Assembly (NCBI GenBank): GCA_903917505.1
Contig: CAIXAY010000030.1
Location: 1 to 10,391 of the forward strand
DNA: 10,391 nucleotides
DNA from: an uncultured beta proteobacterium
GTDB taxonomy: Bacteria; Pseudomonadota; Gammaproteobacteria; Burkholderiales; Rhodocyclaceae
Reading direction: 5' to 3'
The notes beneath the pieces were generated by a model. It was not told the DNA's origin. It searched no databases and worked only from the letters and a program-made list of their open reading frames with translations. Below are positions 6,578 to 10,391 of this stretch, in pieces (position 1 is the stretch's first letter; each line of letters starts with the position of its first letter). The translations under genes were made by a program, and so were the position numbers.

Positions 6578-7537
6578 ATGCCCTTGTACTTGAACGAAAC
6601 CGATGTCGCCGCCCTGCTGACCATGCCGCTCGCGCTCGAGGCGGTCGAAGCGGCGCATCGCGAACTCGCGCTTGGCCGCGCCGTCGATATCCCGCGCCAG
6701 CGCACGCGCCTGCCGCAGACGGCGCTGCACATCCTGCAGGGCGCGCTGCCGGCGCACGATGCGATCGGCTACAAGGCCTACACCAGCAACCGCTCTGGCG
6801 TGCGCTTCCTGGTCCATGTGTTCAGCGCGGCGAGCGGCGCCCTGCGCGTGGTCCTTGCTGCCGACCGGCTCGGCATGATGCGTACCGGCGCGGCTTCGGG
6901 CGTCGCCACGCGCGCTCTGGCCCGGCCCGACGCCGAAACGCTCGGTGTCTTCGGGGCCGGCTGGCAGGCCGAGGGGCACATCGAGGCCATCGCCGCCGTG
7001 CGTCCCGTGCGCCTGGTCAAGGTCTTCGCGCGCAACGCGGAACGCCTCAAGGCCTTTTGCGCCAAGATGTCCGAGCGGCTGCAGATTGCGGTGATCGCGG
7101 CGGCCTCGCCGGAAGAGACGGTGAAGGGCAGCGACATCGTCGGCACCGTGACGACCTCGGCGACGCCGCTGTTCGACGCCAAGTGGCTTTCTCCCGGCAC
7201 GCATATCAATGCCGCCGGCTCCAACTCGCTGATCCGGCGCGAGATCGGCGAAGATGTGCTCAAGGCCTGCCAGACCATCGTCGTCGACAGCGTCGATAGC
7301 GCGCTCAAGGAAGCGGGCGACCTCCTGCCCTGGCTCGAGAAAGGGCGGCTCTCCGAGCACCAGCTGGTCGAACTCGGCGACGTCATCGTCGGCCGGCATC
7401 CGGGCCGGACGAGCCCGGACGAAATCACCATTTTCGAATCGCAGGGCATGGCGATTCAGGACATTGCCGTAGCGGTGCGGCTCGAGGCGCTGGCGCGCGA
7501 GCGGGGCGTGGGCGTCGAACTGCCTTACGGGAGCTAG
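6578..7537 (+). CDS. Ornithine cyclodeaminase / mu-crystallin family NAD(P)-dependent protein
   Basis: A 319-residue cytoplasmic protein of normal length for the OCD/mu-crystallin family (PF02423). The N-terminal part has the family's LNETDVAALL and MPLALEAVEAAH helices, and the substrate-side lysine in GYKAY (Lys66). RTGAASGVATRALARPDAET (102-121) precedes the Rossmann motif GVFGAGWQAEGH (G126, G128, A131). The family-typical LFDAKWLSPGTHINAAGSN lies at 198-216. Members deaminate ornithine to proline or reduce/oxidise cyclic imines and N-substituted amino acids such as alanine, lysine or ketimines. The sequence alone does not separate these, and the ornithine-specific residues cannot be confirmed by eye. 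The start has GGAGAG just upstream. It is divergent from the carbonic-anhydrase-like gene and appears to be a single transcription unit; any link with the amidase or transporter is only positional. Confidence 0.9.
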   Translation: MPLYLNETDVAALLTMPLALEAVEAAHRELALGRAVDIPRQRTRLPQTALHILQGALPAHDAIGYKAYTSNRSGVRFLVHVFSAASGALRVVLAADRLGMMRTGAASGVATRALARPDAETLGVFGAGWQAEGHIEAIAAVRPVRLVKVFARNAERLKAFCAKMSERLQIAVIAAASPEETVKGSDIVGTVTTSATPLFDAKWLSPGTHINAAGSNSLIRREIGEDVLKACQTIVVDSVDSALKEAGDLLPWLEKGRLSEHQLVELGDVIVGRHPGRTSPDEITIFESQGMAIQDIAVAVRLEALARERGVGVELPYGS

Positions 7538-7560
7538 TTTCATTCTGCGATTGACGTGAC

Positions 7561-7589
7561 TTATGCAGAACGGTGAGAATGCATAAAAT
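7561..7589 (+). promoter_or_regulatory. Candidate kinase promoter overlapped by a perfect inverted repeat
   Basis: TAAAAT (7584-7589) is a good -10. The hexamer 17 bases upstream, TTATGC (7561-7566), is a poor -35, and a better TTGACG at 7551-7556 is too far from it (27 bases), though 18 bases from the weaker GAGAAT (7575-7580). The arms TTATGCA (7561-7567) and TGCATAA (7580-7586) are exact inverted repeats with a 12-base spacer, and the right arm overlaps the -10. This is the geometry expected of a dimeric repressor site. Confidence 0.45.
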
Positions 7590-7592
7590 CCC

Positions 7593-7627
7593 GTGGTTTC
7601 CCTGACTATGCCGTCAGGGCAATCCAC
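7593..7627 (+). promoter_or_regulatory. Long leader hairpin upstream of the kinase gene
   Basis: CCCTGAC (7600-7606) and GTCAGGG (7613-7619) form a perfect 7-bp stem around TATGCC. The helix continues outward through GTGG/CCAC and TT/AA (7593-7599 with 7621-7627), with one T-T mismatch and one bulged C. No T run follows, so it does not look like a standard intrinsic terminator for the upstream gene. Because it lies downstream of the candidate -10, it would be in the 5' leader of the kinase mRNA. Confidence 0.5.
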
Positions 7628-7660
7628 AAGGGGATAGGCCGCAGGCTTGAGGAGGCCGTC

Positions 7661-7679
7661 CTTATCGAAATGCGATAAG
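7661..7679 (+). promoter_or_regulatory. Hairpin abutting the kinase ribosome binding site
   Basis: CTTATCG (7661-7667) and CGATAAG (7673-7679) make a perfect 7-bp stem around AAATG, ending right at the purine-rich GAGGGG Shine-Dalgarno before the start codon. It could set ribosome access. The stem itself covers only the AAG at the edge of the site, not the G run. Confidence 0.5.
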
Positions 7680-7686
7680 AGGGGCG

Positions 7687-10236
<2,550 letters not shown>

Positions 10237-10244
10237 GAGATTAC

Positions 10245-10391
10245 GTGGTCAACTCGCTGAGCAATGCGCTCGAAATCGTCGTCCGGACCGACCCGGGCAT
10301 GGTTCGCGGACAAAACGAAGACGCCGTATTCGCCAACCCGAATCAGGGCTACGTGATCCTTGCCGACGGCATGGGCGGTTATAACGCCGGC
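10245..10391 (+). CDS. PP2C-type Ser/Thr phosphatase, N-terminal part only
   Basis: The frame starts at a GTG (10245) with AGGAG upstream (10235-10239) and stays open to the window edge: 49 codons. The visible part shows the first PP2C motifs in order: RTDPGMVRGQNEDA (14-27, with Asn24, Glu25, Asp26) and LADGMGGYNAG (39-49, with metal-ligand Asp41 and Gly42). These match bacterial Stp/PrpC-type manganese-dependent phosphatases, which reverse Hanks-type kinase phosphorylation. No signal peptide or membrane helix precedes them, so the enzyme is expected to be cytoplasmic. It lies 8 bases after the kinase stop and almost certainly acts on that kinase or its substrates. The remaining PP2C motifs, about 200 further residues in typical members, lie outside the window. 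Confidence 0.92.
   Translation, partial: MVNSLSNALEIVVRTDPGMVRGQNEDAVFANPNQGYVILADGMGGYNAG

Noticed and set aside
7600..7619. Hairpin considered as the terminator of the cyclodeaminase-family gene
   Set aside because: No T run follows on the plus strand, and it lies downstream of the candidate kinase promoter. A leader element is more likely.
7627..7660. Possible c-di-GMP or other known riboswitch in the kinase leader
   Set aside because: The segment does not show the conserved cores I know for such riboswitches and is too short for most of them.

Overview
This is a high-GC window with densely packed genes. The gene families, including fused Liv-type transporter subunits, an Adhesin_E-like exported protein and a CHASE2 kinase beside a PP2C phosphatase, fit a betaproteobacterium, possibly Rhodocyclales or Burkholderiales. 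That placement is inferred from gene content and composition; there is no rRNA or other phylogenetic marker. No tRNA, rRNA, CRISPR array, insertion sequence or integrase is visible, and no gene-free stretch exceeds 300 bases.

Layout. Positions 1-3365 (minus strand) hold a branched-chain-amino-acid-type (Liv/HAAT) ABC transporter operon, transcribed right to left: periplasmic binding protein, LivH-type permease, then a LivM permease fused in frame to a LivG-type ATPase that runs off the left edge. The binding protein is separated from the membrane genes by a structured 94-base spacer with a T tract, which looks like an attenuator. Divergent from it (3544-5216, plus strand) is a translationally coupled pair: an NTF2/SnoaL-like protein and an amidase-signature hydrolase resembling plant AMI1. 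Converging on the amidase from the right (minus strand, 5227-6429) is an exported two-domain protein, an Adhesin_E-like domain followed by an alpha-carbonic-anhydrase fold whose zinc site is degenerate. Divergent from that is an ornithine cyclodeaminase/mu-crystallin family reductase (6578-7537).

The right end (7687-10391) is a signalling module: a membrane-anchored CHASE2-sensor Ser/Thr kinase followed 8 bases later by a PP2C phosphatase cut by the window edge. Its upstream region holds a candidate promoter overlapped by a perfect inverted repeat, and two leader hairpins.

How the genes may work together (inference): the transporter and the divergent NTF2-amidase pair could form an uptake-and-hydrolysis unit for a small amide. 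The kinase and phosphatase very likely form a reversible phosphorylation switch fed by an extracytoplasmic signal. The most unusual items are the carbonic-anhydrase-like protein lacking two of three zinc histidines, the structured control region before the kinase, and the livK-livH attenuator-like spacer.
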